Position numbers and translations under genes: made by a program. 64,000 nucleotides of DNA from UBA4416 sp040387475 (GTDB lineage: Bacteria > Bacteroidota > Bacteroidia > B-17B0 > Aurantibacillaceae): contig JAZKDT010000061.1 in NCBI GenBank assembly GCA_040387475.1, forward strand, positions 6,708 to 70,707, written 5' to 3'. Positions 47,189 to 55,110 of this stretch are shown in pieces; position 1 is the stretch's first letter, and each line of letters begins with the position of its first letter. A model generated the notes under the pieces. The model had not been told where the DNA came from, ran no database searches, and saw only the letters and a list, made by a program, of their open reading frames with translations.

Positions 47189-48412
47189 TCAACCAAACAA
47201 ATCGAGCTGACCGTTATTGGTTGGCGGCTGGGCTTTTCCAAAAACGGTTCGTCCGCCGTATTTATAAGAATCCCTTTTTTCTTTTTCGATCACCTTATAA
47301 AAATTAGCATTGGGCATAAAATTTTTCTCAATGGCCTGAGCCGCTAAAGTGAGGTTTTTAATAGCCTGCGTTTTATCGGTGTTACCTAGTTTTGCTCGTT
47401 CTAAAGCGCTTCTTAAAACCTCTATCGTTTGATCATAGGTTTTAGTGGGAACCGGGAAAGGATGGCCATCCTTTCCGCCATGTGCAAACGTAAATCGCGC
47501 CGGATCCGTAAAGCGCGACGGTGTGCCATGAATAATTTCACTCACAAGCGTTAACGACTGTATCGCTCTTGGCCCTACTCCTTCCAATAATAATAACGAC
47601 TCAAAATCTGTTACCTGCTTTTCATGCGCTAACGCTAACACAGATCCCAACCGTTTTAAGTCTACATTCTCTTCCCGAACTTCATGGTGCCTCGGCATGA
47701 TGATTCTTCGCACTTCAGGCAAAATAACAGAGGGAGATTCTTTTACAAGAGCCAGCAATCCTTTTTTTGTGTCGCCGGCGGTTTTATCAGTGAGGTTTAA
47801 AATATCACCCTGATTAGCACCGTAAATAAAAGCATGAGGTTCTTCTACAAACGATCCTAAATTCTGTGAATTCCAGTGATATCTTCTGGCCATGCCGGTG
47901 GCATCATTCATCCCTTGTTGTATAACGGCCCAATCACCTTCTTTACTTACTAAAAAGCTGTGCAGATAAATCTGATAACCATCCTGTATAGCATTATTGT
48001 CTACCTTGGCACTTAAACGACTATTCCTGACCAATTCAGTTCCGTTAAGTCCCGTTCTATCAGACAGAGCCATAAGTTCGGAAGGAGTTTGCCTGGAATA
48101 TTTTCCTTTACCACCACAGATGTATATACCTAAATCATTGAACTTAGGATTCAACGCTTTTTTCAAAGCGCCCATAACGGAGGTGGTAATTCCGGATGAG
48201 TGCCAGTCCATCCCCATCACACATCCCAAAGCCTGAAACCAGAGGGGGTCGCTCATCCGTGTCAACACTTCTTTTCTTCCATAATCCATGGCAACGGCTT
48301 CGATAATAGCACCACCCAGTAAACTCATTCTCTCAGCAAGCCATGGAGGTACTTTGCCATAATGTAAAGGCAAATCTGCGTAACGTGTATTATCAAAATA
48401 GAGTTTAGGCAT
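47189..48412 (-). CDS. DUF763 family protein
   Basis: 407 residues from ATG 48412 (MPKLYFDNTRYADLPLHYG). The longer frame to 48439 begins with a GTG adjacent to the -7 element and is rejected. Conserved regions include GKVPPWLAERM, the central LLLEGVGPRAIQSL (a helix-hairpin-helix-like segment), and HGGKDGHPFPVPTKTYD. The family is widespread, of unknown function, and the HhH-like motif suggests nucleic-acid contact. Confidence 0.92.
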   Translation of the reverse strand: MPKLYFDNTRYADLPLHYGKVPPWLAERMSLLGGAIIEAVAMDYGRKEVLTRMSDPLWFQALGCVMGMDWHSSGITTSVMGALKKALNPKFNDLGIYICGGKGKYSRQTPSELMALSDRTGLNGTELVRNSRLSAKVDNNAIQDGYQIYLHSFLVSKEGDWAVIQQGMNDATGMARRYHWNSQNLGSFVEEPHAFIYGANQGDILNLTDKTAGDTKKGLLALVKESPSVILPEVRRIIMPRHHEVREENVDLKRLGSVLALAHEKQVTDFESLLLLEGVGPRAIQSLTLVSEIIHGTPSRFTDPARFTFAHGGKDGHPFPVPTKTYDQTIEVLRSALERAKLGNTDKTQAIKNLTLAAQAIEKNFMPNANFYKVIEKEKRDSYKYGGRTVFGKAQPPTNNGQLDLFG

Positions 48413-48427
48413 TGGTAAAATGTAGCA

Positions 48428-48435
48428 CAAATATA
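48428..48435 (-). promoter_or_regulatory. Bacteroidota -7 element of the DUF763 gene
   Basis: On the minus strand TATATTTG matches TAnnTTTG, 15 bp before the ATG at 48412. It lies directly downstream of the rejected GTG start. Confidence 0.55.
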
Positions 48436-48534
48436 ACACCTAAAATGCCCGTGGTTTGCTACAGATCATAGCATTTATACCTTTTTTGGAATAGGTTGGC
48501 ATAAGATTATTACCATGGATCATAAACCACTATT

Positions 48535-48852
48535 ATGAAATCAAAAGACATTCACGGAAAAATAGCACTCACGTTTTCTGAACACAAACTATCTGATTTA
48601 TGCTTACGTCATATTCCCGGGTTTGAACCCGAACGTTTTAATATTATAGCCGTTCGTGTATTTGCCGGCAAAGAGTTTATCGTAACCGTTTTTGCGCAGG
48701 ATAATTTAAACCATGATGATTTACACCATGTGAGAAAATTTAAAATAGAAACATTGAGTCACAAGGAATTTTATAATTATGTAGACTCCTACAATTTTAC
48801 GTTGGTTGACGAAAGTGTTCATATTGACGGTATGGCTGTTCTGAATAAATAG
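48535..48852 (+). CDS. Hypothetical protein
   Basis: 105 residues, no signal peptide or membrane segment. MKSKDIHGKIALTFSEHKL and FNIIAVRVFAGKEFIVTVF suggest an alpha-beta fold with a central strand. Two His-rich patches (NHDDLHHVRKF) might bind metal or just lie in a helix. I do not recognise the family. It is divergent from DUF763 by 122 bp. Confidence 0.6.
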   Translation: MKSKDIHGKIALTFSEHKLSDLCLRHIPGFEPERFNIIAVRVFAGKEFIVTVFAQDNLNHDDLHHVRKFKIETLSHKEFYNYVDSYNFTLVDESVHIDGMAVLNK

Positions 48853-49076
48853 ATTTAACAACAAGGCGTTCTTTACATTATGATTTAATTTATGCTTTAA
48901 AGCGGTGGAATACCAATGACACATATTCCTCATTTTGAAAACGTTTGTAGACCTACTTCCACAAAGTTGTGTGTTTTTTAAGAAAAAGGGCTGGCACACC
49001 GTTTACAATATAGATGCATACGGTCTTTTGTAATGAATTCGAGATGGTAATCCTAATTGAAATACTACAAAAAACT

Positions 49077-49119
49077 AAAACCAGCGACCTTTCTGAACAA
49101 AAGGTGCTGGTTTTCTTTT
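49077..49119. terminator. Strong stem-loop in the 48853-49226 gap
   Basis: AAAACCAGC pairs with GCTGGTTTT, and the stem continues through ACCTTT/AAAGGT with one bulged G, so about 15 bp with a T tract (TTTTCTTTT). The rest of the 374-bp gap shows no gene. Confidence 0.8.
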
Positions 49120-49226
49120 GAAAGCTCTTTTAAAAATTGATAACCTACTGAAGCTGTATCAGAAGCCTAAGCCGAATTAACCGGCATCACGGACTTTTGC
49201 TACAGCTTTTTTTTAAATTGACGATA

Positions 49227-49676
49227 ATGAGTTATTCCGTTGTTTTTGTCGCTTTGATCACAGCGTTTTTATTAACGTTGTTATTCTCGAGATCCTTTAG
49301 TAACAAAGGACCTTTTGGAGGCTTGTTGTTATTTTTTCTCATCATTTTTTTATCTACCTGGTCGGGGCAGCTATGGATTCATCCGGTAACTAAACCTATA
49401 TGGGGTGTAGATTGGGGCTTGTTGATTTTTACGGCCATTATTGTGGCGGTTATGATGGCAGCATTGTCTGCGCCGGTCTCCAAACCAACCAAAGATGAAC
49501 CGGCGGTTAACCAGGAAGCGGGCATCGCCTTAGGCTTATTTTTTTGGATCCTCATAATTTTACTGATCGTCGCTGTGGCATCGGGGTACTACAAAGGCTT
49601 TCCCTTTCAACCCAAACCTGTTACCAATTTACATATGAGTAATTTTATTCATCCTTTTGTACTGTTTGCATCATAA
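49227..49676 (+). CDS. Small integral membrane protein
   Basis: 149 residues from ATG 49227. Four hydrophobic segments are seen (about 4-22, 30-48, 68-88 and 105-130). No signature residues are obvious; the loop GQLWIHPVTKPIWGVDWG is conserved-looking. The TTG at 49197 would add ten residues without changing the topology. The function is unknown. Confidence 0.65.
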   Translation: MSYSVVFVALITAFLLTLLFSRSFSNKGPFGGLLLFFLIIFLSTWSGQLWIHPVTKPIWGVDWGLLIFTAIIVAVMMAALSAPVSKPTKDEPAVNQEAGIALGLFFWILIILLIVAVASGYYKGFPFQPKPVTNLHMSNFIHPFVLFAS

Positions 49677-49800
49677 ATTCCTCATGAGAGCATCAAAAAC
49701 AACTGGCACAAAGATGTATACTTTATAAACAGAAAAGCTTCTGTAAAACAATTTTGAAAACAGGTGATAGCCTGGAGCCAAAACAACTTACAGAAACTAC

Positions 49801-49837
49801 AAAAAGAGTCTTCCCTTAAAAGAAGACTCTTTTTTTT
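49801..49837. terminator. Bidirectional terminator
   Basis: AAAAAGAGTCTTC pairs with GAAGACTCTTTTT (13 bp) around an 8-base loop and continues into T. It serves the 49227 gene and, on the other strand, the exonuclease gene ending at 49884. Confidence 0.9.
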
Positions 49838-49883
49838 AATGATGATTGGTAAGTAAAAATCTAAACTTCTTGTTAAGCAACGC

Positions 49884-51299
49884 TTAAAAACTTCCGTCCG
49901 GGAAAATATCTTCCTTCGTTTCTCTAAAAACGATCTTTTTTATCCGGTTATTTTTAAGGTAACTTTTGATCAGAATATCTGCATCCGGATAGTATTTGGC
50001 TTTCTTAATGATTCCACGGCATTCTTCCAAAGAACTAAAGGTTTCCAAACGATCTATATAACCGTATCCAACAAATTGCCTGTTCTCTACTAAGATCACC
50101 GAACGTTCTTCGTGCGATTTACCGGCATCTATAAGTGCAAAATTAGCTTCGGTAAAAACCATTTGGTCCACGATCTGCTGTGCACGTTTATTGTAATCTT
50201 CCATTTCTTCCTGTCCGGCACAAATGCCGCGGCATTTTTTTATCTGGTGATCAAAGCAAACCGACTCGTCCCCCGTAAGCTGGCAGTAACGCAGGCATAA
50301 CTCCTGATCCTCTATCCATCTTTCCATTTGTTCGCGGGCCGATAAATAACCGGTAAACGACATCAACGCATTTTCTGAATTTAAATACTCTACCAGTTTA
50401 AAATTAACGATACCGGCTTCGTCTTTAAACCAATCGATGCTATGCGTAAACAATTCTGACTTACGCATACGGTTATATTTTGGCTTATGTTTCTTTATTT
50501 CTTCAGCTTCCATTAACAGGGCAATCAATTCGCAGCCTGTTTCTACAAAATCAACATTATACAAATCATTCAACATTTTTTTGCCTTTGCTCTCTTTGCT
50601 ATTAAAATGGCTCACGGCGCGGTTGTATACGTTTACGCTTTTTCCAATATAAATAATTTCCTGATCCTTGTTTAAAAAATAGTAAACGCCGCAGGCTTCA
50701 GGCAATTTATCTAATATATATTGCTTTATCTTATCAATACGGCGGGTCATTAAACTTTCCACACCCTGATTTTTATATTGAGGATGAATGCTTTTGAGAT
50801 CCAATATTTTGTTAAACAACTCTGCCGTAGCTACAGCATCACCTTCTGCCCTATGCCGACCGTGAATTTCAATGCCAATAGATCCGCAGAGCTTGCCCAA
50901 ACTATAAGACAATTTGCCCGGCATAAATTTGCGGCTTAGCCTTACTGTGCATAAGNNNNNNNNNNTTTCTCTCCGGTATTTATAGCCCAGCGATTCAAAC
51001 TCAGCCTTAATAAACCCATAATCAAACCCTACATTATGGGCTATAAAGATACGGTCCTGCGTAAGCTCAATAATTTTTGCGGCCACTTCGTGAAATTTAG
51101 GCGCATCTTTTACCATGTCGTTGGTAATGCCGGAAAGACTCTCAAAATAGGGACTGATACGGCATTCCGGATTTAAAAGTGTTGTGTAAACATCCGTTAC
51201 CTGTAAACCATCATGCTGGATAATGCATATTTCGGTAATACGTCCTTTTCGGTATTCATATTTACCTGCGCAGGTTTCTATATCAATAATAGCAAACAT
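49884..51299 (-). CDS. DnaQ-type 3'-5' exonuclease fused to a GIY-YIG nuclease domain (Cho/UvrC-like)
   Basis: 471 residues as translated. Residues about 1-165 are a DEDD exonuclease: IIDIETCAGKYE, IAHNVGFDYGFI and RHRAEGDAVATAEL. Residues about 200-285 are a GIY-YIG domain (GVYYFLNKDQEIIYIGKSVNVYNRAVSHF), followed by LMEAEEIKKHKPKYN and a cysteine cluster (CLRYCQLTGDESVC, KKCRGICAG), as in the N-terminal half of UvrC. Such fusions are common in Bacteroidota and probably act in excision repair. A run of ten N (50956-50965) interrupts the exonuclease domain between YRRE and LCTVRLSRK; the frame is kept with ten bases, and would also be kept with one. Confidence 0.9.
   Translation of the reverse strand: MFAIIDIETCAGKYEYRKGRITEICIIQHDGLQVTDVYTTLLNPECRISPYFESLSGITNDMVKDAPKFHEVAAKIIELTQDRIFIAHNVGFDYGFIKAEFESLGYKYRREXXXXLCTVRLSRKFMPGKLSYSLGKLCGSIGIEIHGRHRAEGDAVATAELFNKILDLKSIHPQYKNQGVESLMTRRIDKIKQYILDKLPEACGVYYFLNKDQEIIYIGKSVNVYNRAVSHFNSKESKGKKMLNDLYNVDFVETGCELIALLMEAEEIKKHKPKYNRMRKSELFTHSIDWFKDEAGIVNFKLVEYLNSENALMSFTGYLSAREQMERWIEDQELCLRYCQLTGDESVCFDHQIKKCRGICAGQEEMEDYNKRAQQIVDQMVFTEANFALIDAGKSHEERSVILVENRQFVGYGYIDRLETFSSLEECRGIIKKAKYYPDADILIKSYLKNNRIKKIVFRETKEDIFPDGSF
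50956..50965. other. Ten-N assembly gap in the exonuclease gene
   Basis: Exactly ten N, inside the coding frame. Relatives need only one or two residues between YRR and LCTVRL, so the true gap may be about one base rather than ten; the frame works for 1, 4, 7 or 10. Confidence 0.95.
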
Positions 51300-51376
51300 G
51301 CCTGCAAAGATAAGTTGTAAAATAGTTTTTGAATGCTACGATCTGTAGCAAAATAATCCTTCTTTTAGCATTCTAT

Positions 51377-51530
51377 TTTCTTTTTCCTTGAAGAAAAAGA
51401 AACAAAAAATCAAGACGAAATGCCAACTCCAATTCTTTTCTCGCACAAAAATTCTACGCAGTCCCACCGAAAAAATTGTAGTTCGCACCATTTCGTCAAA
51501 ATCAGCCGCACTATTACCAACGTATGATAG
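51377..51530 (-). repeat. Structured dispersed repeat, copy C
   Basis: Read on the minus strand: the shared lead GCGGCTGATTTTG, then a perfect 9-bp outer stem (arms 51414-51422 and 51489-51497: GACGAAATG/CATTTCGTC), an inner stem with one G-U pair (TTTTTTCG with CGAGAAAA), and then CTTGAT plus a perfect 10-bp T-tract hairpin (51377-51386 with 51393-51402). It is the same plan as copies at 53.9-54.8 kb and 63.6-64.0 kb. It occupies most of the 306-bp gap. Confidence 0.8.
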
Positions 51531-51605
51531 ACTTAAACGTAGGACCTAAGAATTTGATTATTCTTGTAGAGCTTATCAATAACTGCAGATAGAAATAAAA
51601 ATCGT

Positions 51606-52088
51606 TCAATATATCCCATACAATTTCTCTTTCCTGAGCAGCTTATTAATTGCATCCGCCATACGATTGATCCTGGTTTCCTCTTTTTTTGCCGAATAAA
51701 TCCAATCCAGGTACTGCTTTTGTTCGGCATCCGTGAGGCTGTTATAAAACGTAAAAGCCATGGGTTCATCTTCAAAACATAATTGTAATTCGTTAGGAAT
51801 AGTCAACGGCAGGTTATCCTCGTGCAATAGGATATGGATCTTATCACCTTCTTTTTTTTTGAGCAGCTTCCTGATCTCAGCCCTGATGGGTAAAAACAGA
51901 TCGCCCTCCCTCATCGGCATCAGGTTATATTTTTCGATCGCAAAATCATCAATGGTTCCGGTAACCCGCACCATACCACCCTTCCCTTTTTTTGAGGCAG
52001 GAATTCCTTTGATCACTACAAAATACCAACCGCCTTTCCCGGGGAATTTATCAATGGTGTATATTTTATCGATCAACGGTTTCTTCAT
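51606..52088 (-). CDS. DUF1905/YdeI-like (OmdA) protein
   Basis: 160 residues. The N-terminal part (about 1-85) matches the DUF1905 beta-barrel (GGWYFVVIKGIPAS and GTIDDFAIEKYNLMPMREG), and the C-terminal part (about 95-160) is the YdeI/OmdA helical region with YNSLTDAEQKQYLDWIYSAKKEETRINRM (quoted in part). Relatives are linked to resistance to certain stresses and cationic peptides, but the mechanism is not established. Confidence 0.82.
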   Translation of the reverse strand: MKKPLIDKIYTIDKFPGKGGWYFVVIKGIPASKKGKGGMVRVTGTIDDFAIEKYNLMPMREGDLFLPIRAEIRKLLKKKEGDKIHILLHEDNLPLTIPNELQLCFEDEPMAFTFYNSLTDAEQKQYLDWIYSAKKEETRINRMADAINKLLRKEKLYGIY

Positions 52089-52142
52089 AACAGTTTTGCT
52101 GCTATAAAGTTAATAGATTGTTTTAGATTTGGGGAAGCCAGC

Positions 52143-52619
52143 CTACTTCTTATAAAGTCCGGTCAAATCGCCCGAACTCAGAACATGCCCTTCCATAGCT
52201 GCCAGCAACTTTGACTTATCGCTGTCGGCCGGCAAATCCAGTTTTGTATCCAAAGCATATACTTTAAAATGATAATGATGAGTACCGCTGGGAGGGCAAG
52301 GACCCGTATAATTATTCTCCAGTTTACTGTTTATACCCTGCATGCCTAACGCGCTGCCTTCCTCAATTTTATCCGTTACCGGGATATTCCACATCAACCA
52401 ATGATCAAAGGTACCACCCGTGGCATCCGGATCGTCCATGATAACAGCCATCGTTACCGTCTTTTCGGGAATATCGGCAATCGTTAATTCGGGACTTACA
52501 TTGGCACCCATGCAGCTAAACTGTGTGGGAATAAATTCGTTGTCTTTAAATGCCGGACTCTTTACCTGCAACGGTAATCCTACTATAAAAGCCAGTATGG
52601 AAATAAATAACGTATGCAT
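52143..52619 (-). CDS. PEBP/YbhB-family (Raf kinase inhibitor-like) protein, exported
   Basis: 158 residues with a short signal peptide (about 1-17). AVIMDDPDATGGTFDHWLMWNIP and GPCPPSGTHHYHFKVYALD (each quoted under 25 in the family) are the anion-binding pocket motifs of phosphatidylethanolamine-binding proteins. The role in bacteria is unclear. It lies 2 bp downstream of a small membrane protein gene. Confidence 0.9.
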   Translation of the reverse strand: MHTLFISILAFIVGLPLQVKSPAFKDNEFIPTQFSCMGANVSPELTIADIPEKTVTMAVIMDDPDATGGTFDHWLMWNIPVTDKIEEGSALGMQGINSKLENNYTGPCPPSGTHHYHFKVYALDTKLDLPADSDKSKLLAAMEGHVLSSGDLTGLYKK

Positions 52620-52621
52620 AA

Positions 52622-53128
52622 TTAGTTTGATTTTATACTTCTATTGTAATTTGATGTCATTCGCCGCTCGTAATGCTTCAATACTATTTTTTTATGTTCA
52701 GGCGTTGTTCCTTCTGTTGCATGTTGTTTCTTCCGGTCTTTATACCATTCATATAACTTCCATCCTAACATGGCCAACGGAATTCCCAAGGCCGCTTTTG
52801 AAAGATTATACCAGGGAGCAGCGGTTTTCCACAGTAGGATCATCCCTAAAATCCACATAACCACCTCTTTAGTGCCCAAAGCGAACGCTGCTTTTTTAGC
52901 TTTCTCTTTGGCGAAGTGTGAGGTGACGATAGCGCCGATAACGGCATAAATGCTATGATATATCAAAGCGATGATTAAAAGATTGGTCTCAAATTCAGGT
53001 TCTCCTATTTTAGGAAATACTCCCACCCAATTCAATATTTGACGGGTGAGAACAGATAAAGCCATGGTGACGGCAATACCGGCCGCCACAGATAAGATGA
53101 GTCTAATAGGTAATTTGCGAATGTCCAT
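52622..53128 (-). CDS. Hypothetical membrane protein
   Basis: 168 residues with four hydrophobic segments (about 8-30, 48-68, 82-98, 108-125) and a basic C-terminus (YKDRKKQHATEGTTPEHKK). It lies upstream of the PEBP gene in the same direction with a 2-bp gap, so the two are likely cotranscribed. No family recognised. Confidence 0.68.
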   Translation of the reverse strand: MDIRKLPIRLILSVAAGIAVTMALSVLTRQILNWVGVFPKIGEPEFETNLLIIALIYHSIYAVIGAIVTSHFAKEKAKKAAFALGTKEVVMWILGMILLWKTAAPWYNLSKAALGIPLAMLGWKLYEWYKDRKKQHATEGTTPEHKKIVLKHYERRMTSNYNRSIKSN

Positions 53129-53208
53129 ATATGACCTTATGGAAAAGCTATGCCAGTTGAAAATCTTTTTTTCACCTAACTTGCTTTTTACTTATCCCTG
53201 TAAATTAA

Positions 53209-53216
53209 TACCTTTG
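53209..53216 (+). promoter_or_regulatory. Bacteroidota -7 element for the 53228 gene
   Basis: TACCTTTG matches TAnnTTTG. Transcription would start about 6 bp later, just before the TTG at 53228. Confidence 0.45.
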
Positions 53217-53227
53217 AGTCATAGGGT

Positions 53228-53491
53228 TTGAGAGAAATTTTCATATATATCTTTTTTATCGTTTACGTTTTGTACTCGCTTGTGAACTCCGTAACGTTTT
53301 ACAGAAACGACAAATACTATAACCTTAAATACAGAATTGCTCATACGGTTTTAATCTGGCTGATTCCTTTTATTTACATGATCCTTCTGAAAGCCCTTGG
53401 TCACCGTTCGCTGGGCTCGCATCATTACGATAAGATCAACCGTAACCTGGGCGAAAAAGGACCGGATGCGGATCACCTGAATGGTTATTGA
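53228..53491 (+). CDS. Small membrane protein (two helices)
   Basis: 87 residues. Two hydrophobic segments (about 4-24 and 42-60) flank a polar loop with FYRNDKYYNLKYR, and a C-terminal soluble tail has a His pair. It begins with TTG; there is no internal ATG before residue 50. The promoter box is 12 bp upstream. The function is unknown. Confidence 0.62.
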   Translation: MREIFIYIFFIVYVLYSLVNSVTFYRNDKYYNLKYRIAHTVLIWLIPFIYMILLKALGHRSLGSHHYDKINRNLGEKGPDADHLNGY

Positions 53492-53549
53492 AAAGCAAAA
53501 AAAGATGCGCGGTTTTTCGTACATTTAATATAACCAAAAAAATAATTCC

Positions 53550-53789
53550 ATGAAAACAAATCGCCTGATCCGTTTAGCTGCCTCTGCCGTAGTAACAACA
53601 GCTGTTATTTCCTGCAGCACAATTCCGGCCGACGCAGAAACAAACTATCCTTCATCGTTTGAACTAACACCAACGGGCGACACCGTTAATAAACTTGATC
53701 ATTACGGTAAACAAGGCAAATGGGTACCTGCGATTTCCAATAAATTACAAAACACCACCTATTACCGCAACGATACGATCATCGGGTAG
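53550..53789 (+). CDS. Small lipoprotein
   Basis: 79 residues. A lipobox ends the signal (AVISC, Cys22), and the mature part is short and polar (ELTPTGDTVNKLDHYGKQGKW). It ends just before the repeat cluster. The function is unknown; it could be an entericidin-like or secreted peptide. Confidence 0.6.
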   Translation: MKTNRLIRLAASAVVTTAVISCSTIPADAETNYPSSFELTPTGDTVNKLDHYGKQGKWVPAISNKLQNTTYYRNDTIIG

Positions 53790-53807
53790 GTCATATGAGC
53801 GGCTAGC

Positions 53808-53862
53808 TGCTCAGGAGAGTTTGTTATTGCGGCGCGGTGGCTGAGGGGAGCCGAAGTCCAAA
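53808..53862. repeat. Dispersed repeat module flanking the structured copies
   Basis: Contains CTGCTCAGGAG and CTGAGGGGAGCCGAAGTCCA. A diverged copy is at about 54291-54315 in the same orientation, and another in the opposite orientation at about 63510-63570 (CTGAGCGGAGCCAAAGTCC on the minus strand). It accompanies the structured elements, though not at a fixed distance. Confidence 0.7.
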
Positions 53863-53874
53863 AATGTTTTCACT

Positions 53875-54046
53875 AACTTTTTGTCTTGATACAAAAAGTT
53901 AACAAAAAAATCAAGGCTCATTAAAATTTAGCTAAAATCTGCGCGTCATCAATCTGATTGTTCGAAGCGCTTCGCGAACAGCCCAAACAATCTACACACA
54001 TTCCATCGCGTTTGATAAACGCTTGATTTATACGCTAAATTTTAAT
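53875..54046 (-). repeat. Structured dispersed repeat, copy A1
   Basis: Read on the minus strand. The outer stem is 13 bp and perfect (arms 53920-53932 ATTAAAATTTAGC and 54034-54046). An inner stem (GATTGTT with AACAATC) sits inside it, followed by a GAAGCGCTTC palindrome. CTTGAT lies beside the outer stem, then the tail hairpin AACTTTTTGT/ACAAAAAGTT (53875-53884 with 53891-53900) whose loop ATCAAG is complementary to the upstream CTTGAT. It has a close inverted copy (B1) at the window end. Confidence 0.85.
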
Positions 54047-54163
54047 AGGCCCTTTAAAACGCGCTTTAATTTTCATGGTTGATATAAGTGGTTTGTTATT
54101 CAGGAAAAGGCAGATCATATAATACACACCACTGCATACGTTGGTAATAGTGCGGCTGCTTTT

Positions 54164-54266
54164 GGCAAAAGAGAGCGAACCGCCATTCGGGGAAGCCATT
54201 GCCGGGCAAATGGGGGTTGGTCTTTTGCCTTGATTTTTTGATTCTTTTTCATCAAGGAAAAAGAAT
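54164..54266 (+). repeat. Structured dispersed repeat, copy A2
   Basis: The outer stem is 9 bp perfect (GGCAAAAGA 54164-54172 with TCTTTTGCC 54221-54229), followed directly by TTGATTTTTTG and the perfect tail hairpin ATTCTTTTTC/GAAAAAGAAT (54241-54250 with 54257-54266) with loop ATCAAG. The lead GCATACGTTGGTAATAGTGC is shared exactly with copies B2 and C. The loop sequence differs from C and D. Confidence 0.85.
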
Positions 54267-54338
54267 GACGAGAAGGTCATTTGGATACTCGGTGACTGAG
54301 GGGAGCCGAAGTCCAAACTGTCTTTCAAAAGCTTTCCT

Positions 54339-54504
54339 ATACTTTTTGACGGCAAAAAGTATTCAAAAACCTTCATGATTTTGTGATAGGCAATTTGCGT
54401 TTTCCGCTATCGCTTCGCCCGCAACCGTTTATAAAACGTCTCACGCCTTGTCCCCGAGGGGGCCAAGTCTTCGTTGCTTTTATAAACTATTGCTGCACAA
54501 AATC
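54339..54504 (-). repeat. Structured dispersed repeat, copy E
   Basis: On the minus strand: outer stem GATTTTGTG/CACAAAATC (54377-54385 with 54496-54504), an inner stem GTTTATAAAA/TTTTATAAAC (54428-54437 with 54478-54487), and a tail hairpin ATACTTTTTG/CAAAAAGTAT with a four-base loop (54339-54362). The CTTGAT-type pairing with the loop is absent in this copy. Confidence 0.75.
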
Positions 54505-54589
54505 ACCCAAAAGTTCAGGCTTTTATTTTCAGGATTGGATATAACCATTTAGTGAGAAGGAAAAGCTAACCGTAGGGCGCGTTGACGTG

Positions 54590-54707
54590 GACGAACGGTG
54601 AGAACTACAATTTTTTCGTGTGTTCTTGCGCTGTGCGCCACGAAAAAGATTGGAGTTGGCGTTCGTTCTTGATTTTTTTGTAACTTTTTTTATCAAGAAA
54701 AAAAGTT
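54590..54707 (+). repeat. Structured dispersed repeat, copy D
   Basis: The outer stem is ACGAACG/CGTTCGT (54591-54597 with 54660-54666), the inner stem is TTTTTCGTG/CACGAAAAA (54612-54620 with 54639-54647), then CTTGAT and the tail hairpin AACTTTTTTT/AAAAAAAGTT (54682-54691 with 54698-54707) with loop ATCAAG. Loop text GAACTACAATTTTTTCG and ATTGGAGTTGG is shared with copy C while the outer stems differ. Confidence 0.8.
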
Positions 54708-54732
54708 AATGGAGAGTCAAAAAAATGTTTCA

Positions 54733-54779
54733 ATACTTTTTGACGTAATCGACTCCGTTCAGTAACCAGCAAAAAGTAT
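54733..54779 (-). repeat. Partial structured repeat, copy F (tail hairpin)
   Basis: ATACTTTTTG (54733-54742) pairs with CAAAAAGTAT (54770-54779), the same tail arms as copy E. The loop is long (27 bases) and contains GACTCCGTTCAG, reminiscent of the GGAGCC/CTGAG module. No outer stem was found. Confidence 0.55.
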
Positions 54780-54802
54780 CCAAAAACCTTTACGTTCGTT
54801 CA

Positions 54803-54835
54803 AACAAAAAGCCTTTTGTTTTCACAAAAGGCTTT
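54803..54835 (-). terminator. Terminator of the DUF3606 gene
   Basis: AAAGCCTTTTGT pairs with ACAAAAGGCTTT around a four-base loop. On the minus strand the stem is followed by TTTTTGTTTG, about 33 bp after the stop. Confidence 0.82.
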
Positions 54836-54867
54836 CGCTCTATTTACTCAACCACAACACATTCGTT

Positions 54868-55065
54868 TTAATTTTCTTCTTTCATATTATGATCCGTTAA
54901 CCTGTTCATTTCCAGATATAAAGTTAGAATCGTATAACTGCTTCCTATTTTTCCAACCGCGTTTTTCAAATCGTGACGTGTGCAGTGCAGCTTTTTAGAC
55001 CAGTAAGTAAGGCCTTCATCACTTATATCAATTTTTCCGTCCTTTAAGTAATTGGCGTTGTCCAT
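54868..55065 (-). CDS. DUF3606 family small protein
   Basis: 65 residues. The pattern IDISDEGLTYWSKKLHCTRHDLKNAVGKIG (quoted in part here: YWSKKLHCTRHDLKNAVGKI) matches DUF3606, a small helical domain in which a Trp and a D-L-x-x-A-V core are conserved. The function is unknown. It has its own -7 box and terminator, which supports a real gene within the repeat region. Confidence 0.82.
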   Translation of the reverse strand: MDNANYLKDGKIDISDEGLTYWSKKLHCTRHDLKNAVGKIGSSYTILTLYLEMNRLTDHNMKEEN

Positions 55066-55069
55066 AGCG

Positions 55070-55077
55070 CAAATATA
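55070..55077 (-). promoter_or_regulatory. Bacteroidota -7 element of the DUF3606 gene
   Basis: On the minus strand TATATTTG matches TAnnTTTG and ends 4 bp before the ATG, again implying an almost leaderless message. Confidence 0.55.
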
Positions 55078-55110
55078 AGGCAGGGGTGTCGCAAATAAAA
55101 TACGTACCCC

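Noticed and set aside
48721..48999. Minus-strand frame in the 48.9 kb gap
   Set aside because: Overlaps the 48535 gene in antisense and has no homologous-looking composition.
51533..51775. Minus-strand frame near the YdeI gene
   Set aside because: Overlaps the end of the better supported DUF1905/YdeI gene in another frame and runs into repeat C.
54035..54376. 113-residue minus-strand frame across repeats A2 and E
   Set aside because: It is built from the structured repeats and the flanking module; amino-acid sequence follows repeat text and not a protein family.
53875..54707. Integron attC sites
   Set aside because: The hairpins have no RYYYAAC/GTTRRRY core pair and no integrase or gene-cassette layout is present.
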